Positions 54,681 to 63,999 of a stretch of DNA of 64,000 bases are shown here, piece by piece (within the stretch, counting starts at the first letter, position 1; each line of letters starts with the position of its first letter). Where the stretch lies: NCBI RefSeq assembly GCF_900604945.1, contig NZ_UWPB01000001.1, positions 248,001-312,000 of the forward strand, given 5' to 3'. A program made the position numbers and the translations under genes. The DNA is from Ruminococcus sp. Marseille-P6503 (lineage in GTDB: Bacteria; Bacillota; Clostridia; Oscillospirales; Ruminococcaceae). The notes beneath the pieces are model-generated. The model made no database searches and was not told where the DNA came from. It worked only from the letters and a program-made list of their open reading frames with translations.

Positions 54681-55994
54681 ATGAGAAATTACGCAACTCA
54701 GATGGAAGCGGCAAAGAAAGGAATCGTTACTCCTGAAATGCAGACTGTCGCCGGCAAGGAATATATGGACGTCAACAGACTTATGGAGCTTGTTGCAAAG
54801 GGCGAGGTATGTATTCCGGCGAATATCAATCATAAGTCGCTGTCAGCCGAGGGAATCGGAACGGGAATGAAGACAAAGATAAACGTAAACCTTGGAATAT
54901 CAGGCGACGCCAAGGATTACGACCTAGAAATGAAAAAGGTTGATATGGCTCTGAAATTCGGGGCGGAAGCGATCATGGATCTTTCAAATTACGGAAAGAC
55001 CAATAAGTTCAGAACCGAGCTTATCGCTAAATCGCCTGCAATGATAGGAACCGTTCCAATGTACGACGCCATAGGATATCTGGATAAGGATCTGCTTGAA
55101 ATAACCGCTGAGGATTTTCTGAAGGTGGTGCGCGCTCATGCTGAGGAGGGCGTAGATTTCATGACTATTCACGCAGGAATAAACCGCCGCGCGGTGGAGG
55201 CGTTCAGGCGTGAGGGCAGAAAAATGAATATTGTTTCCCGAGGCGGCTCGCTGCTGTTTGCCTGGATGATGATGACGGGAAATGAAAATCCGTTTTTCGA
55301 GTATTACGATCAGGTGCTGGATATACTTAGGGAATATGACGTAACTATTTCGCTGGGCGACGCTCTCCGTCCCGGCTGTCTTGCGGACGCTACCGACGCG
55401 GGTCAGATATCTGAGCTTATAGAGCTTGGTAATCTGACGGCAAGAGCGTGGGAAAGGGACGTTCAGGTAATGGTCGAGGGTCCCGGTCATATGGCTATGG
55501 ATCAGATCGCGGCCAATATGAAGCTTCAGAAGAGGATTTGCCACAACGCTCCCTTTTACGTTCTCGGACCGCTGGTTACTGATATCGCCCCGGGCTACGA
55601 CCATATAACTTCGGCTATAGGCGGAGCTATAGCGGCGGCAAGCGGAGCGGACTTCCTTTGCTATGTAACTCCTGCCGAGCATTTAAGGCTTCCCGACGCC
55701 GACGACGTTAAGGAGGGGATCATGGCAAGCAAAATCGCCGCTCATGCCGCTGATATTGCAAAGGGTATCCCTCACGCTATGGACAGGGACAATGCTATGG
55801 CGGAGGCAAGACACAAGGTTGACTGGGACGAAATGTTCAGGCTGGCGATTGATCCCGAAAAGGCTCAGAGATTTTTTGAACAGACTCCGCCTGCCGACCG
55901 TCATACCTGTTCAATGTGCGGAAAAATGTGCGCTGTAAGAACTACCAATATGATTCTTGAGGGCAAGGAAGTTAAATTCTGTTCGGAAAAATAG
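54681..55994 (+). CDS. thiC: Phosphomethylpyrimidine synthase
   Basis: Radical-SAM enzyme that converts aminoimidazole ribotide to HMP-P, the pyrimidine half of thiamine. The C-terminal CSMCGKMC (C-x2-C-x4-C) binds the 4Fe-4S cluster. Core motifs such as [34 protein letters not shown] and [11 protein letters not shown] are conserved. At 437 aa it is the short bacterial form. ATG 54681 follows AAAGGAC. Confidence 0.97.
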   Translation: MRNYATQMEAAKKGIVTPEMQTVAGKEYMDVNRLMELVAKGEVCIPANINHKSLSAEGIGTGMKTKINVNLGISGDAKDYDLEMKKVDMALKFGAEAIMDLSNYGKTNKFRTELIAKSPAMIGTVPMYDAIGYLDKDLLEITAEDFLKVVRAHAEEGVDFMTIHAGINRRAVEAFRREGRKMNIVSRGGSLLFAWMMMTGNENPFFEYYDQVLDILREYDVTISLGDALRPGCLADATDAGQISELIELGNLTARAWERDVQVMVEGPGHMAMDQIAANMKLQKRICHNAPFYVLGPLVTDIAPGYDHITSAIGGAIAAASGADFLCYVTPAEHLRLPDADDVKEGIMASKIAAHAADIAKGIPHAMDRDNAMAEARHKVDWDEMFRLAIDPEKAQRFFEQTPPADRHTCSMCGKMCAVRTTNMILEGKEVKFCSEK

Positions 55995-56041
55995 ATTCCC
56001 TAAATGCACGGGGCACGCGTTTTATAATGGAGTGATTATAA

Positions 56042-56448
56042 ATGGGCTTGTTCAGGAAAAAAACGCGAAAGATGACAACGGGTATATCAATATAAAGGTA
56101 AAAAAGCTTATTGAATGGAACGAACCTAACGGTGAGGTCTGTATTGTATCCGATAGAATTACCAAGGAAGGCTGGAAGGCAGGATATATGTACAGAGAGA
56201 AGCCCAATTCGGATTATCCCGACAGCGGTTGGCGCTTATATGCAGGCGATGAAGATGAGGAGTATTCAAATGATCCGAATAATTGCCATGTGTTCGCGCT
56301 TAATACAGTATGCAACTATGACCCGGAAATCATTCCGTATCTTCACTCCCCAGTCGGTACCTGTCTGATCAGGGTAAAGGGCGGAAGATTTATAACAGAT
56401 GACGGAACTCAGCCGATCGTTATGGAAAAGCAAAGCGGCGTCGGCTAG
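56042..56448 (+). pseudogene. DUF2185 (immunity-like) protein with probable A-run frameshift at its start
   Basis: ATG 56042, preceded by GGAGTG, reads MGLFRKK and then runs out of frame: the A7 run at 56057-56063 puts translation onto a stop after 17 codons. With eight A it would continue as NAKDDNGYINIKVKKLIEWNEPNGEVCIVSD. The rest matches DUF2185 (GYMYREKPNSDYPDSGWRLYAGDEDEEYSNDPNN), a domain found in immunity proteins of polymorphic toxin systems and in unrelated stand-alone genes. The main frame is otherwise intact. No toxin gene lies nearby. A sequencing error is possible. Confidence 0.75.
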
Positions 56449-56843
56449 GTTATATACGGAGAATCGATAGTTGATTATCTTTGCTTGACAGTTTGCCCTG
56501 CGGCATTAATAATCATTATTCTATCTTTCTCTTTCCTGCGGAAGGGCTGATAAGTTCCCTTTCCGCATAAAGTAAACGCGGGAGGGGAATTTGCCCGTCC
56601 GGCGTGATAACTTTTCCCGTATGAGGAGCGTTTTACGGGGTTTTGCGGAAATCTCCTATCCGTATAAACAGAGTATTCAGCGAGGGAACCCGTGTTTCGG
56701 GGTGAGAGGGCGCTAGCGAGCGCCGACCGAAAATATTTTATATTTTCATGCTGCTGTACAATTTTCAGTACAGTATCGCGCTGTCGCTGGATATTTAGCT
56801 TGTGTCCGGCGGACTGCCGCATGAGTACAGGAGGTTTTCTATC
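56449..56843 (+). other. Structured GC-rich gap before thiW
   Basis: About 390 bp with no supported gene. Hairpins follow one another: GCGGAAGGG with CCCTTTCCGC (about 56538-56566), ACCC with GGGT, GGCGCT-AGCG-AGCGCC (about 56709-56724), and CTGTAC with GTACAG (about 56754-56775). It does not match the TPP aptamer. It may be a cis-acting RNA or a dispersed repeat. The start of thiW follows ACAGGAGG. Confidence 0.45.
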
Positions 56844-57374
56844 ATGAAAAAAACAAACATTCACAAGCTTACGTTCGCAGCGGTTCTTACCGCTCTGGCA
56901 GTCGCGGGGTCGCTGATATCGTTCCCTATAGGAGCGTCGAAATGCGCGCCGGTTCAGCATCTGGTAAACATAATCGGAGCGGTATTTCTGGGACCTGCAT
57001 GGAGCGTAGGCATAGCCTTTGCAGCTTCACTGCTGAGAAATCTGCTGGGACTCGGTTCGCTTCTGGCTTTTCCCGGTTCTATGGTGGGAGCGCTGCTTGC
57101 GGGTCTGCTGTATAAGTACATAAAAGCGCTGCCTGCGGCTTATATCGGCGAGCTTTTCGGAACCTCGGTTCTTGGCGGACTTCTGGCCTTTCCGGTTGCA
57201 AAGTATATCGTCGGCTCCGACGCGGCGGCTGTGTTCGGTTATATTCTGCCGTTCTTTGTAAGCTGTGCCGGCGGAACGGTTCTAGCGATTTTTATTGTTA
57301 CAGCTCTGAAAAAGGCTAAGGTATTCGACGGATTTCTCGGAATAGGGAAAACGGCAGGGGAGGTCAAAGCATGA
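56844..57374 (+). CDS. thiW: Thiazole ECF transporter S component ThiW
   Basis: Substrate-binding membrane subunit of an energy-coupling-factor importer predicted to take up hydroxyethylthiazole. Five to six TM helices in 176 aa. The opening HKLTFAAVLTALAVAGSLISFPIGASKCAPVQHLVNIIGAVFLGP is typical of ThiW. It overlaps thiM by ATGA. The ATPase and T subunits are not in the window. Confidence 0.92.
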   Translation: MKKTNIHKLTFAAVLTALAVAGSLISFPIGASKCAPVQHLVNIIGAVFLGPAWSVGIAFAASLLRNLLGLGSLLAFPGSMVGALLAGLLYKYIKALPAAYIGELFGTSVLGGLLAFPVAKYIVGSDAAAVFGYILPFFVSCAGGTVLAIFIVTALKKAKVFDGFLGIGKTAGEVKA

Positions 57375-58183
57375 TTGTTGGAGAAATTGCCGGACAGTTC
57401 GATACAGTAAGAGAAAAGTGCCCTCTTGTTCACTGTATAACAAATTACGTTACCGTAAACGACGTCGCCAACGCTGTTCTTGCCATAGGCGCTTCGCCGA
57501 TCATGGCGGACGATATTAACGAAGCCGCGGATATTGCTTCTGTGGCCTCGGCTCTCGTCATCAATATGGGAACGCTCAATCAGCGCACTGTGGCTTCTAT
57601 GCTGGCGGCGGGAAAGGCTGCGAATCAAAAGGGGATACCCGTTGTTTTCGATCCTGTAGGCGCGGGCGCGTCGGCTTTCAGAAACCAGACCGCTAAGGCG
57701 GTTATGGAGAATGTAAGGGTTGATATTTTAAGAGGAAATCTTTCCGAAATGTCTTTTATGGCAGGGCTTGAGGTTTCCACAAAGGGCGTTGATTCCTCTG
57801 CGGAGGACGAGAAGAACGACTCCGCTTCGGTGGCGAAGAACGCGGCGGAAAAATACGGCTGTATCGCGGCAATAACCGGAGCGGTCGATACTGTAAGCGA
57901 CGGCAGTCGGATTGTACGGATTTCAAACGGACACCCGATGCTTTCCAAGGTAACCGGCACAGGCTGTATGACGTCCGGGATCGTAGGAGCCTTTGCAGGA
58001 GCGTCGGACAATATGCTGTCAGCGGCGGCGGCAGGTATCTGCGCTATGGGAATAGCTGGAGAGCTTGCTTACGAAAAGGCAGGAGAGCTTGGAACGGGAA
58101 GCTTTCACATTGCGGTGATCGACGCGCTAAGTAAAATCGACCGGGCGCTTGCCGCAGAAAGGATCAGGGCAGATGAGAAATAA
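57371..58183 (+). CDS. thiM: Hydroxyethylthiazole kinase
   Basis: Phosphorylates salvaged hydroxyethylthiazole. A 270-aa ribokinase-like trimer subunit. CPLVHCITNYVTVNDVANAVLAIGASPIMADD binds the thiazole, VFDPVGAGA and the C-terminal SKVTGTGCMTSGIVGAF form the active site. GGGGAGG precedes the start, which overlaps thiW by 4 bp. Confidence 0.95.
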   Translation: MIVGEIAGQFDTVREKCPLVHCITNYVTVNDVANAVLAIGASPIMADDINEAADIASVASALVINMGTLNQRTVASMLAAGKAANQKGIPVVFDPVGAGASAFRNQTAKAVMENVRVDILRGNLSEMSFMAGLEVSTKGVDSSAEDEKNDSASVAKNAAEKYGCIAAITGAVDTVSDGSRIVRISNGHPMLSKVTGTGCMTSGIVGAFAGASDNMLSAAAAGICAMGIAGELAYEKAGELGTGSFHIAVIDALSKIDRALAAERIRADEK

Positions 58184-58805
58184 GATCGACTATACGCTTT
58201 ATCTCTGTACGGACAGGGAGCTGATGTCCTGTAAAACTATTGAAGAATCGGTGGAGGAGGCAGTCAGGGGCGGAGCGACAGTGGTACAGCTCAGGGAAAA
58301 GGACTGCTCCAGCCGTGAGTTTTACGAGCTTGCGTTAAGAGTAAAGCGGATAACCGACAGCTATAGCGTTCCGCTGATAATCAACGACCGTACGGACATT
58401 GCTCTCGCGGCAGACTGCGCCGGAGTTCATGTGGGTCAGAGCGATCTGCCGTGCAGGGAACTGAGGAAGCTGATGGGAGATAAGCTTATAGGCGTTTCGG
58501 CGGCTACCAAGGAGGAAGCCTTGCAGGCGGTAAACGACGGAGCTGATTATCTAGGAGTAGGAGCAATGTTTCCTACCGATACGAAAACCGACGCCAGACA
58601 CGTTACAAAAGAACAGCTGGCGGAAATAAGAGCCGCGGTCGACATACCGATTGTTATAATCGGCGGAGTAAATAAAAATACACTGGGTGGATTCAAAAAT
58701 ATGGGAATTGACGGAATAGCGGTTATTTCCGCTATTGTGGCGCAGCCTGATATAAGAGCGGCAGCAGAGGAAATAAAGAAGCTTTGGACAGAAAATAATA
58801 TATAA
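58173..58805 (+). CDS. thiE: Thiamine-phosphate synthase
   Basis: Joins HMP-PP and thiazole phosphate. A 210-aa TIM barrel: GGATVVQLREKD, LIINDRTDIALAADCAGVHVGQSDLP, LIGVSAATKEEA, DYLGVGAMFPTDTK and VIIGGVNK are the conserved strands. It overlaps the end of thiM by 11 bp. With thiD and thiC it completes a pathway that needs imported thiazole. No thiG, thiH or thiS is seen. Confidence 0.95.
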   Translation: MRNKIDYTLYLCTDRELMSCKTIEESVEEAVRGGATVVQLREKDCSSREFYELALRVKRITDSYSVPLIINDRTDIALAADCAGVHVGQSDLPCRELRKLMGDKLIGVSAATKEEALQAVNDGADYLGVGAMFPTDTKTDARHVTKEQLAEIRAAVDIPIVIIGGVNKNTLGGFKNMGIDGIAVISAIVAQPDIRAAAEEIKKLWTENNI

Positions 58806-58814
58806 AGACGCTGA

Positions 58815-58855
58815 AAAACGCCTGCTGAATTGAAATTAGTTCGGCAGGCGTTTTA
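58815..58855 (+). terminator. Terminator of the thiamine operon
   Basis: AAAACGCCTGC (58815-58825) pairs with GCAGGCGTTTT (58844-58854). Strong. Confidence 0.9.
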
Positions 58856-58945
58856 TTGTTTAAAATCATTTATATGTCTGACAAAAGTCCTGTTGAAGCA
58901 GCAGGAATACTCAGAAAATACGCAGGCATTATTTACAGGAAAAGC

Positions 58946-59296
58946 TTAATCTGTTCCCCGTCTTGACCGATATAGTTTGTTAAGCATTTCCGAATGTTCT
59001 ATAAGCCTGCCTTTGTGCAGGTCGTCCATGCTTCGGAAATTTTTTATAAGCTGAGCTTCGTCGGAACTCAGGTTAGATTTTGTCAGTCCTATTTTATCGT
59101 TGGTAAGCCCCGCAATGTAGTCCAGTGAAACCTTATAGAATTTTGCAAGGGATATTACATGATGAAAAGGAATTTCACGGCTTCCGCTTTCATATCTTTG
59201 ATACTGCGATTGCTGCATACCGAGAATTTTTGCAATTTGTCCTTGGGTATAATCATTATCCTCACGCAAATCTCTTATTCGCTGGTAATTAAACAT
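58946..59296 (-). CDS. XRE-family transcriptional regulator
   Basis: A 116-aa protein with a Cro/C1 helix-turn-helix in residues 5-58 (LREDNDYTQGQIAKILGMQQSQYQRYESGSREIPFHHVISLAKFYKVSLDYIAGL). The C-terminal part is helical. It is encoded alone and divergently from the next membrane-protein gene. Targets unknown. Confidence 0.88.
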   Translation of the reverse strand: MFNYQRIRDLREDNDYTQGQIAKILGMQQSQYQRYESGSREIPFHHVISLAKFYKVSLDYIAGLTNDKIGLTKSNLSSDEAQLIKNFRSMDDLHKGRLIEHSEMLNKLYRSRRGTD

Positions 59297-59444
59297 GAAA
59301 TAACACCTCGCTTTGGTATAAAATTATATCAAATTATTACTGTTTGGTATTGATTTTATTATTGTTTAGCTGTATAATATAAAATGTATATAACTGATTG
59401 ATTGTATAAATATGTTTCAATAACTCTAAAAGGTGGTATGCGCA

Positions 59445-59951
59445 TTGAAAATGAAAAAAGTGAAAAGAATTATGATCAATGTGCTTATATTCATTTTCGG
59501 AGTATTGTCCGCGGTGTCGCCTTTTTTTAACAGCTTTGTTGTGAAACGAGTAGTTAAGGAGCTTACCAGTGAAACTATGCGGGTGACGGAACCTGTATGC
59601 GTAAATATATTCGGAGCCGTATGGACGGCGGTTGTCAATTATACCGAGGATTTCATGCCGCTGACGGAGCTTATTTGCCAGCTGGGTATCATCGGTTTGT
59701 TTCTGATCACATGGTTTAAAATGACGTTTATTTTTTTCAAATTTATATGGAAGCGTTTTACGCTTAAACTGGACGACTGCGATTTATTTTTAGGGTTTAT
59801 GCTTGATCTGGCTATGTTCTATCTGTCAGTAATTATTATGTCGTTTTCTACAGGATATATATTTCTGAATAACGTATTTCTGCTGACGGTTTTCTCACAG
59901 ACTGGCTTTGCCCACTTCATAAGAAAGGCAGACGTTGTTATAAAATTCTGA
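59445..59951 (+). CDS. Membrane protein of unknown function
   Basis: A 168-aa protein with a signal-anchor-like N-terminus (VLIFIFGVLSAVSPFFNSF) and three more hydrophobic helices (about 76-95, 112-133, 135-152). AAAGGTGG lies 8 nt before a TTG at 59445, taken as the start; an ATG two codons later is possible. Not recognised. Confidence 0.6.
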   Translation: MKMKKVKRIMINVLIFIFGVLSAVSPFFNSFVVKRVVKELTSETMRVTEPVCVNIFGAVWTAVVNYTEDFMPLTELICQLGIIGLFLITWFKMTFIFFKFIWKRFTLKLDDCDLFLGFMLDLAMFYLSVIIMSFSTGYIFLNNVFLLTVFSQTGFAHFIRKADVVIKF

Positions 59952-59982
59952 CGGTTGATATCAGGTATTTTTTCGGCGGTAC

Positions 59983-60011
59983 TTGACAAACGGAAGCTTT
60001 GGGTATATAAT
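59983..60011 (+). promoter_or_regulatory. Promoter of the NlpC/P60 gene
   Basis: TTGACA (59983-59988) and TATAAT (60006-60011) with 17-bp spacing. Confidence 0.88.
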
Positions 60012-60054
60012 ATATTACAAAAGAGTAACAACCCTGAAAAATCGGAGTCGGATT

Positions 60055-61488
60055 ATGTATATATTACCCAGAATTAAGAAAGCTGCGGCAATATGTTTGG
60101 CAGTTTTGATAACAGCCGCAGTTCTAGGCGTCTCAAATGGTGAAAATTTGGTTACAACTTCTGCCGCTCCCGAAAACGCCGATTATCAGCAAAGGCTGAA
60201 GGAGATCGAGGAGGAGCAGAGAGAGCTGGATAAAAAAATCGCCGCTGCGGACGAATCCATAAACGGCGAAAAGCAAAAGCTTGAGGCAGTCAGTCAGAAA
60301 ATAGAAAACATTAAGGAGAAGATAACGGCGGTTGAGGAGCATACAAAGGAGATCGAGGACGAAATGGTCGCTCTCGATGAAGAAATGCGTGATACCCAGT
60401 ATGCTCTCAGCAGTCAGGAGGAAGCCATAAAGTCGGGAGTAAACGATTTTATGGAGCGTGTGAGAGTAATGTATATCGCAGGTACCGATACATATACAGA
60501 CGTTCTGGTTAATTCCTCGGATTTTTACGATGTCCTTATGCGGCTGGAGCTTGTGAAGCGGGTGGCAGGACACGATAACGACGTTATCTCGGCGCTTATG
60601 GCTCAGAAAGACGAGATTGAAGAAACGAGATCCCTGCTTGAGGATCAAAGCGTGCGGCTTAAGGCTAAAAGCAAGGAGTATTCGGAGCAATTGAAGTCGC
60701 TGTCAGAGGAACAGGCGGAGCTGCTGAAGCTTCAGATGGAATACGACGAAAAAATATCACAGCTTGAAAGCGACAGATCCGTCTATGAAAACGAGTCGGA
60801 CAAGCTTTCGGACGAGTACAGCAAGGTTTCCGGAGACGCGGTTAAAACCTCTGGCTCCGCCGAAGCAAAAACCAGCAGCGCTGCTTCTACAAAGAAGACT
60901 ACTGCTGAGGCTGACAGCGGAAGCGGAACGGATAAAGCCACTACCACAAAGAAAACCACAGTTACAACCGTTCCAGAGGACAGCGGCGAGCCGGAGGATA
61001 CTACTACGACTCAGAAGCAGACTACAACGGCGAAGCCTGCTGCAACAACGCAGCAAAAGCCTGTCACAACTGCCGGAGGTTCCTCCGGCGGCGGAGATTC
61101 CTCCTATAACCAGACCAAGATAGACATAGTTGTAAGCTATGCCAAAAGCATGGTAGGCGGAAGCTATGTGTTCGGAGGTTCGAGCTTCGGCGAGACCGAC
61201 TGCTCAGGACTTGTAATGCTGTCATACGCTCAGGTAGGTATATCTCTGCCTCATAAGGCGTCATTACAGGCTAACTACGGAACATCGGTGGACTATGACG
61301 ATATGAAACCGGGCGATCTTATTTTCTTCGGCGGCAGCTCATATTCGTCGATATATCACGTTGCAATGTATATAGGCGACGGAAGAATGGTGCATGCTGA
61401 GAACACCAATACGGGAATAGTTATTTCAAACGTCGCGTCGTTCTCCAAGTATAACAACATCACCTGTATCAAGCGGCTGATTGAATAA
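60055..61488 (+). CDS. Secreted NlpC/P60 peptidoglycan hydrolase with coiled coil
   Basis: A 477-aa exported protein. A signal peptide (KKAAAICLAVLITAAVLGVSNG) precedes a long coiled coil (about residues 40-265, PcsB/CwlO-like), a Ser/Thr/Ala/Lys linker (about 270-355) and a C-terminal NlpC/P60 domain with catalytic Cys in ETDCSGLVML and His in IYHVAMYIGDG. It fits the division hydrolases that are activated by FtsEX; ftsEX is not in the window. The start at ATG 60055 is preceded by GGAG. An earlier in-frame start near 59983 would lie on the promoter. Confidence 0.92.
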   Translation: MYILPRIKKAAAICLAVLITAAVLGVSNGENLVTTSAAPENADYQQRLKEIEEEQRELDKKIAAADESINGEKQKLEAVSQKIENIKEKITAVEEHTKEIEDEMVALDEEMRDTQYALSSQEEAIKSGVNDFMERVRVMYIAGTDTYTDVLVNSSDFYDVLMRLELVKRVAGHDNDVISALMAQKDEIEETRSLLEDQSVRLKAKSKEYSEQLKSLSEEQAELLKLQMEYDEKISQLESDRSVYENESDKLSDEYSKVSGDAVKTSGSAEAKTSSAASTKKTTAEADSGSGTDKATTTKKTTVTTVPEDSGEPEDTTTTQKQTTTAKPAATTQQKPVTTAGGSSGGGDSSYNQTKIDIVVSYAKSMVGGSYVFGGSSFGETDCSGLVMLSYAQVGISLPHKASLQANYGTSVDYDDMKPGDLIFFGGSSYSSIYHVAMYIGDGRMVHAENTNTGIVISNVASFSKYNNITCIKRLIE

Positions 61489-61509
61489 GCTGTCATAATA
61501 AAAACATAC

Positions 61510-61586
61510 AAAGCGGCTGGAGCATTCCCGCCGCTTTTTTGCTGTAAACGAGAAAATCCGGTCTGCACTCCAAGCAGAACCGGATA
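61510..61586. terminator. Terminators between converging NlpC/P60 and DegV genes
   Basis: AAAGCGG with CCGCTTTTTT (61510-61540) serves the plus strand. A second hairpin at about 61558-61586 (ATCCGGT...ACCGGAT region) would serve the minus-strand degV-type gene. Confidence 0.8.
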
Positions 61587-61604
61587 TATCAGCAATCAGT
61601 ATTT

Positions 61605-62474
61605 TTATCTTTTTTCTCCCATAAAGAACAGCGCCAGCGTTCCCGGCCCCGAGTGGGAGCCGATTACCGTTCCGGTATAGGATATTATCACCTTTGTTTT
61701 TTTGCCGAGCTTTTTTCTTGCCAGCTCTGCGACATATTCGGCGTCCTCTATACAGTCGCCCTGACAGATAGCAATGACAGGATTATCCCAGCCGTCAATT
61801 CGTTCTTCCATCATTTCAACCAGCTTGTTCAGAGATTGCTTTCTTCCCCTTACCTTCCCCAGAGGGACAAGGCGGCCTTCGTTGTCAACGTGGAGAACAG
61901 GCTTTATTCCGAGAAGCGTGCCTGCGACAGCGGTAGCCTTTGAAACTCTGCCTCCCCGGTGAAGATATTTTAAATCGTCTACGGTGAACATATGGCAAAG
62001 ATGCAGCTTGTTTTTTTCAAGCCATCGGGCAAGCTCGTCGATTCCCAATCCTTCCGCCTTTTTCTCGCAGGCTTTATAAAGCAGCAGACCCTCGCCGGTT
62101 GAGGCGCATAGACTGTCAACGCAGATTATTTTAGCGTCGGGGTATTTTTCAAGGACATCGTCCCTCGCAATGCAGGAGCTGTTAAAGCTTCCGCTGAGTC
62201 CCGAGGAAAATCCGAGATACAGAACATCATAACCGTCTTTTACAGCGGCTTCAAATTCATTTCTGTAAACCTCGGGCGGAATCTGAGCGGTTTTGGTAGA
62301 GCTTCCGTTTCTCATTCTGTTATAGAAGTCCTTGAAAGGCAGCTCGCCGTCCTTATATGATTTACCGTCTATTTCAAAATTAAGCCTGAAAATTTCAACC
62401 TTAAACTGTTTTATATATTCCTCCGGCAGATCGCAGGTTGAATCGCAGCAGATTTTATATTCTCTCTCAGTCAT
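61605..62474 (-). CDS. DegV-family fatty-acid-binding protein
   Basis: A 289-aa protein. In Firmicutes the family (FakB) presents fatty acids to the FakA kinase. The opening YKICCDSTCDLP, the ligand-pocket segments AQIPPEVYRNEFEA and LGFSSGLSGSFNSS, and VDSLCASTGEGLLLYKA with GGRVSK match DegV/FakB. The start was set at ATG 62474 because homologues begin just before the CDST strand. A longer frame is not supported. fakA is not nearby. Confidence 0.9.
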   Translation of the reverse strand: MTEREYKICCDSTCDLPEEYIKQFKVEIFRLNFEIDGKSYKDGELPFKDFYNRMRNGSSTKTAQIPPEVYRNEFEAAVKDGYDVLYLGFSSGLSGSFNSSCIARDDVLEKYPDAKIICVDSLCASTGEGLLLYKACEKKAEGLGIDELARWLEKNKLHLCHMFTVDDLKYLHRGGRVSKATAVAGTLLGIKPVLHVDNEGRLVPLGKVRGRKQSLNKLVEMMEERIDGWDNPVIAICQGDCIEDAEYVAELARKKLGKKTKVIISYTGTVIGSHSGPGTLALFFMGEKR

Positions 62475-62576
62475 AACAACGCCCTTTACACAGCTTACCG
62501 ACTGTGCCGGACTGCCCTCCGTTCCTTTTTCGGCTGCCGGATTTTTAAGAAGCAAAAATCCGGAGTAATACCGCAC

Positions 62577-62742
62577 AATTATTATACGGGATTGTCCTGG
62601 CTTTTATTCTGCTTCTGTTTCAAGCTGGTATTCGCAAATACCGAAGCAGCCGTTTATTATGAAAATATTATAACACAGTGAACTGTGAATGTTCAATGAT
62701 TTTTTGACATTTGTCGCAAAATTATTGTAAATAATTTTTAAA
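62577..62742. other. Intergenic gap, nothing supported
   Basis: 166 bp, AT-rich, between converted minus-strand genes. No ORF or convincing hairpin was found. Confidence 0.4.
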
Positions 62743-63999
62743 TTAAACCGTCTGATTAACAGCGTGTTCCTTTACGGCAAACTTTCCGTCGCAGATAACA
62801 ACGGAAAAGCATGAAGATTTACAGGCTCCGTTTACTATCAGATCGCTGACGAGATTTTCTATTTCTGAGCATACTATTCTTCTTACCTCGCGCGCTCCGG
62901 AGGATTTTCCTTCGCTTTGCCGTGCGATCTCCTTAGGTATATCGTCTTCGTATTCAAAGCCGTATCCAAGTCTTTTCAGCCGCTTTTTAAGACTGTCCAG
63001 TTCAGTTAAAGCGATCTCGCAGAGCTGAGTTCTGCCGAGGCGGTTAAATACTATCGTTTCGTCGATCCTTCCCAGCAGCTCAGGAGAAAGAAATTTTTTC
63101 AGTTCTGCCGTCAGTTCTTTTTTCATGCTTTCATAATCGTCTGTATCGGAAATTCCGTCGGCAAAGCCAAGCTGCTTCTTTTCCTTCAGCTTTTTCACGC
63201 CTATATTTGAGGTCATTATTATAATAACGTTTGAAAATGATACCTTCCGTCCTGACGAATCGGTGAGAAAACCGTCCTCGGTAATTTGCAGCAGCAGGTT
63301 GAATACCTCGGGGTGAGCCTTTTCTATTTCGTCAAGCAGAAGCACCGAATAGGGCTTTTTTCTTACTGCCTCGGTAAGCTGTCCTCCGTTTTCAAAGCCG
63401 ACGTAGCCGGGAGGCGCGCCTATAAGCTTTGAAACGTTATGACGTTCCATATATTCGGACATATCTATTCTTATAAGGGCGTCGTCGCGGTGAAAAAGCG
63501 CTTTGGCAAGGGATTTTGCCAGCTGGCTTTTCCCTACGCCGCTTGTACCCATAAAGATAAAGCTGCCCATAGGTCTGCCGTCGTCTTTAAGTCCGGAGCG
63601 GCAGCGCCTGATCGCGGCGCAGAGCCTTTCTACTGCCTGGTCCTGACCGGTAACGTCCTTTTTTAGCAGCTGCTCAAGATTTTTCAGCAGCTGAGATTCC
63701 TCCTCAGTCAGAGCGGAGCAGGGAATTCCGGTCTGTCTGGAAACGACTTTTTCTACATCGTATCTGGTAAGCTCTGTTTTTTTCTCGTTTCCGTTTCCCG
63801 TAATTGCATTGAGATAATCCTCGCGTGAGATCTTACCGATCACATAGTCGTTGAATATTTCGGATATGCTGCGCTTGCCGCAGCTTTCCGCCGAAGCGTT
63901 GATTCTGGCGCAGGCGCAGGCTTCGTCAAGAATGTCGATCGCCTTGTCGGGGAAAAAGCGGTCGGTAACATAGCGCTTTGCAAGGCTTACGATATGTCT
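62743..63999 (-). CDS. clpC: ClpC-type AAA+ ATPase, C-terminal part (5' end outside window)
   Basis: Chaperone subunit of a Clp protease. The frame enters from the right edge (RHIVSLAKRYVTDRFFPDKAIDILDEACACARI), so about the first half lies outside. NBD2 has Walker A GTSGVGKSQ, an unusual form of GPTGVGKT, Walker [15 protein letters not shown], and the sensor/Arg-finger region LLGRIDETIVF. KKQLGFADG supplies the LGF tripeptide that binds ClpP, so this is a protease partner, unlike ClpB at 39.5 kb. The M-domain is short in what is visible. The first in-frame GTG at 63843 is internal. Confidence 0.9.
   Translation of the reverse strand, partial: RHIVSLAKRYVTDRFFPDKAIDILDEACACARINASAESCGKRSISEIFNDYVIGKISREDYLNAITGNGNEKKTELTRYDVEKVVSRQTGIPCSALTEEESQLLKNLEQLLKKDVTGQDQAVERLCAAIRRCRSGLKDDGRPMGSFIFMGTSGVGKSQLAKSLAKALFHRDDALIRIDMSEYMERHNVSKLIGAPPGYVGFENGGQLTEAVRKKPYSVLLLDEIEKAHPEVFNLLLQITEDGFLTDSSGRKVSFSNVIIIMTSNIGVKKLKEKKQLGFADGISDTDDYESMKKELTAELKKFLSPELLGRIDETIVFNRLGRTQLCEIALTELDSLKKRLKRLGYGFEYEDDIPKEIARQSEGKSSGAREVRRIVCSEIENLVSDLIVNGACKSSCFSVVICDGKFAVKEHAVNQTV

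Noticed and set aside
56600-56740. Second TPP riboswitch before thiW
   Set aside because: Pieces such as GTGAGAGG and GAGGGAAC recall the motif but the conserved parts are out of order.
56475-56960. 161-aa minus-strand frame before thiW
   Set aside because: It runs through the hairpin region and the start of thiW and has no ribosome site; likely chance.
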